Shown here: positions 61,594 to 64,000 of the stretch, piece after piece | How positions within the stretch are numbered: the first letter of the stretch is position 1 | Layout of the letters: each line of letters begins with the position of its first letter | Source: Nitrospirales bacterium | GTDB taxonomy: Bacteria; Nitrospirota; Nitrospiria; Nitrospirales; UBA8639 | Direction: 5' to 3' | Assembly: GCA_021604145.1 (NCBI GenBank) | Contig: BQIX01000001.1 | Span: 62,001-126,000, forward strand | DNA: 64,000 nt | The notes under the pieces: generated by a model | Databases searched by the model: none | What the model saw: only the letters and a program-made list of their open reading frames with translations | Told to the model about the DNA's origin: nothing | Position numbers and translations under genes: made by a program

Positions 61594-62205
61594 TCAGGAT
61601 TTTTCCCCATCTTTTGTGAGTGGAATTTCAGCTTCGACTAGACTGCCGGATTCTACGATTTGGGTTGATAAGGTTACGATTGTTGGGTCGATTCGATTGA
61701 CGACGATGCGACCTTCAACGGTTTCGCCTTGCTTCACGATATAGATCGATTGATCTTTCGTCAGAAAGGCCTGGCTTTCCCCACCCTTTTTCAGATAGCC
61801 GAGAAATCGAAATTTACCGAGTTGTTGCTGTGCTCGTTGATAGGCGAGCTCTTCAGGTGAAGGCCCGGGAGGCGTCACGAATGTTGGTTCTTGTTTCGCA
61901 GGTACTTGACTTTTTGCCTTTGTAGTTTTCTTTCTAGTGGAATTGGATGCATGTTGTGTATTACGGAGATGGAAGGGAGAAAAAATATTTCGAGGCGTCG
62001 CCAGCGTGACGTGTTGTCTGGGATTGGAAAATGATTTCGTTAAGGCCAGGGCATCTGGAGCGTTTGTGAGTCGTTCATTGACGGTCGAGAGGGTGTTGGT
62101 CATTGTTCCGGAGCGTTCAGTCTCCTCCGAGAGTTGAAACACAACCGTGACTCCCCAGACTAGCAGTAAGGCGCCGAGCATGTATATTTTCTTTTGATTC
62201 GTCAT
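61594..62205 (-). CDS. pilP: Type IV pilus assembly PilP-like protein
   Basis: Position after PilN/PilO; KFRFLGYLKKGGESQAFLTKDQSIYIVKQGETVEGRIVVNRIDPTIVTL. Confidence 0.65.
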   Translation of the reverse strand: MTNQKKIYMLGALLLVWGVTVVFQLSEETERSGTMTNTLSTVNERLTNAPDALALTKSFSNPRQHVTLATPRNIFSPFHLRNTQHASNSTRKKTTKAKSQVPAKQEPTFVTPPGPSPEELAYQRAQQQLGKFRFLGYLKKGGESQAFLTKDQSIYIVKQGETVEGRIVVNRIDPTIVTLSTQIVESGSLVEAEIPLTKDGEKS

Positions 62206-62777
62206 AATACTTGGCGTGTCTGTGTCGAATGCCCCGAAGGTTGTCGAAGAAATGTGGCGACCTTAATTTTAAATCCGACTTCATGTGACTTTTTCGCGCG
62301 TTCCACCGAGAGTTTTTCGATGAAAACATAGGGCCATTTCGACTCGAGTTCAAAGATGAATTTCCGTATAGATTTATAACGTCCCGACGCTTCGAATGAC
62401 AGTATGCCTTTCGTAGCGAGTTGATGACGGAGTTCTTGGAGGTCATAGCCCATCCCCGGAATTCGGACATGATGGGTCTTTGCCAAAGAGGCAATGGAGA
62501 CGCTCAAGCGTGTAAAGTCTTTTTGAACGGGAAGACCGCTCCAGATTTCTCCTAAAATCTCCTGGGTATTTTGTGCGGCCTCCAATTGTTGCCGATTGTG
62601 TACTGTGGCCGAATAAAACACTGATGCGTCTTCCAGCTGCGTGTGGGCCGGAACATAGACGAAAATGTACATGCCCAATGCAATGAGACATGACAGGCCA
62701 GCCATTAGCGTGAGCGGGATGAGATGACGTGAGACCTGAAATGTGGTCTTGGAACGATTGAGAAATGCAAATGGCAT
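62202..62777 (-). CDS. pilO: Type IV pilus assembly PilO-like protein
   Basis: Single N-terminal TM, coiled-coil, EVGFKIKVATFLR; gene order M-N-O-P. Confidence 0.6.
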   Translation of the reverse strand: MPFAFLNRSKTTFQVSRHLIPLTLMAGLSCLIALGMYIFVYVPAHTQLEDASVFYSATVHNRQQLEAAQNTQEILGEIWSGLPVQKDFTRLSVSIASLAKTHHVRIPGMGYDLQELRHQLATKGILSFEASGRYKSIRKFIFELESKWPYVFIEKLSVERAKKSHEVGFKIKVATFLRQPSGHSTQTRQVL

Positions 62778-62784
62778 GATAGGT

Positions 62785-63393
62785 CTAGACTCCGTTTTGT
62801 TCTGTTATTGGAGGCTCTTGGCCCGACTTATACAAGACAGTGAGCGTAAAGAGCACAAATGTGGTCTTATCGTGTTTCTTGTTTTGTTTCTGCGCATGTT
62901 GCGATAAGACGACGTGATGAAATGACGGGTGCGTCTCCAGTTGATCGACCAACCCATTGATGTCTTTGAGGGTTTTAGCAGATCCGCTTAATGTAATGGT
63001 TGTTTCTTTAAAATTTACTTTGACAGATTCCATGGAAATCGTGTCTGGGACCGTGGATTCCAGATCATTCAGAAATTGAGTCCATGAAAATCCTAATTGT
63101 GCCCGTATTTGATTGGCAAAGCGAATTTCTTTTGGCAACGCTTGAATGCGTTCTTGAGAAAGATCTATCCCGTGCGACGAGGCGTTTGTGATCATCTGCC
63201 GATTTAGCAGTTGGAGCTCATGTGTTTTATCCAAGAATTGTGACCGTTCACGATCAATCTCTTGACTGACCCACCAAATCCCTCCGGCAATTATGAGGCC
63301 GCCTACCATCAAGACGATCAATCCCCATTGTGCCAGGAAGAGGCGGTCCATTCCCGGAGCTGTCAGCGACAAATGTGTTCGAGGTTTCATCAT
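62785..63393 (-). CDS. pilN: Type IV pilus assembly PilN-like protein
   Basis: Single N-terminal TM; FSWTQFLNDLESTVPDTISMESVKVNFKETTITLSGSAKTLKDINGLVDQLETHPSFHHVVL. Confidence 0.7.
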   Translation of the reverse strand: MMKPRTHLSLTAPGMDRLFLAQWGLIVLMVGGLIIAGGIWWVSQEIDRERSQFLDKTHELQLLNRQMITNASSHGIDLSQERIQALPKEIRFANQIRAQLGFSWTQFLNDLESTVPDTISMESVKVNFKETTITLSGSAKTLKDINGLVDQLETHPSFHHVVLSQHAQKQNKKHDKTTFVLFTLTVLYKSGQEPPITEQNGV

Positions 63394-64000
63394 ATTACTG
63401 CCACGCTGGCCAAGGCGGAGATGGAATTCATTTGAGAAGAGGCTTTCATGAGGGCGACTTTTGTTTTCGGAGGCAATGTGTCTGCCACTTTCATGATTGA
63501 CAGGGGTGGCGGACGCAAGATTGTCGCGTTCAACATGGTCTTGATCGAGTCTTCCGTCGGGAACAATTCGTTCCCATGACAGAGTCCTTCAGCGAAATAG
63601 AAGGGAATTGGCGCATTGTCCACCCGCTCATATTGATGAGATTCAAAATAGTACTGCAGTGTGGCGACCAGTTCGTTCGAGACCGTATTCAGATGCGCCG
63701 AGGTATAGTGTTGTAAGTGTTGGCTGCTGTTTTCCTGCAGTGACGCATTGTCTCGCGTCTCATCATCTGGCACCGTTGTCGTCTGATCGGACTGAGCTGT
63801 GTGCTGAGAAAACCGCGGGATTGGCAATGTCTTGACACGAAGGAAAATGGGGTCGGCCTTGCGAAATGCGATAAACGAAAATCCCCAGTTTGCGAGATAC
63901 AAGAAGAGTGACTCGTGATTGGAGTTTCCACTCTGGTGTTTCGATTGCCGGCCGAATATTGGTCCGTGTGTCTGATAGAAGTCGCAGACATCTAATCCCG
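63390..64000 (-). CDS. pilM: PilM-like pilus assembly ATPase-fold protein, truncated by the right window edge
   Basis: Frame is open upstream of the track start to the edge: ...GLDVCDFYQTHGPIFGRQSKHQSGNSNHESLFLYLANWGFSFIAFRKADPIFLRVKTLPIPRF...; adjacent to pilN-like gene. Confidence 0.6.
   Translation of the reverse strand, partial: GLDVCDFYQTHGPIFGRQSKHQSGNSNHESLFLYLANWGFSFIAFRKADPIFLRVKTLPIPRFSQHTAQSDQTTTVPDDETRDNASLQENSSQHLQHYTSAHLNTVSNELVATLQYYFESHQYERVDNAPIPFYFAEGLCHGNELFPTEDSIKTMLNATILRPPPLSIMKVADTLPPKTKVALMKASSQMNSISALASVAVI

Overview
A 64 kb bacterial chromosomal window with dense protein-coding content and no rRNA, tRNA or CRISPR that I could recognise. Main blocks: (1) 0-17.6 kb, a surface-polysaccharide locus: polysaccharide deacetylase (cut by the left edge and missing from the ORF track), formyltransferase, surface-carbohydrate protein, two Fe(II)/2OG oxygenases, SAM methyltransferase, ELM1-like protein, GT61 and GT4 glycosyltransferases, ABC exporter, three SGNH hydrolases. 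(2) 17.7-28.5 kb, housekeeping and signalling: TrkA-type K+ channel regulator, slipin/NfeD pair, TrmI-like tRNA methyltransferase, response regulator, HD-GYP, rhodanese, PyrE, HDOD, GGDEF, plus one unrecognised protein with an internal duplication. (3) 28.5-42.8 kb, the most interesting locus. It encodes a ~2,670-aa modular protein with an N-terminal [10 protein letters not shown] motif and DUF4347, no obvious Sec signal and no RTX repeats. Just upstream in the same orientation are an M50/S2P-like metalloprotease fused to an HlyD-like adaptor, a GAF-like/HlyD fusion, another HlyD/MFP adaptor and a TolC-like outer membrane protein, with no ABC ATPase in the locus. I propose it as a candidate non-canonical export and processing system. 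(4) 43-60.5 kb, mixed metabolism and envelope genes, with a MITE-like element (446 bp, perfect 22-bp TIRs at 51266-51711) whose truncated relative lies at 16175-16520. (5) The right edge carries a pilM(partial)NOP-like cluster next to a retropepsin-like protease. Host taxonomy was not determined. All homology calls come from reading motifs; no database search was run.
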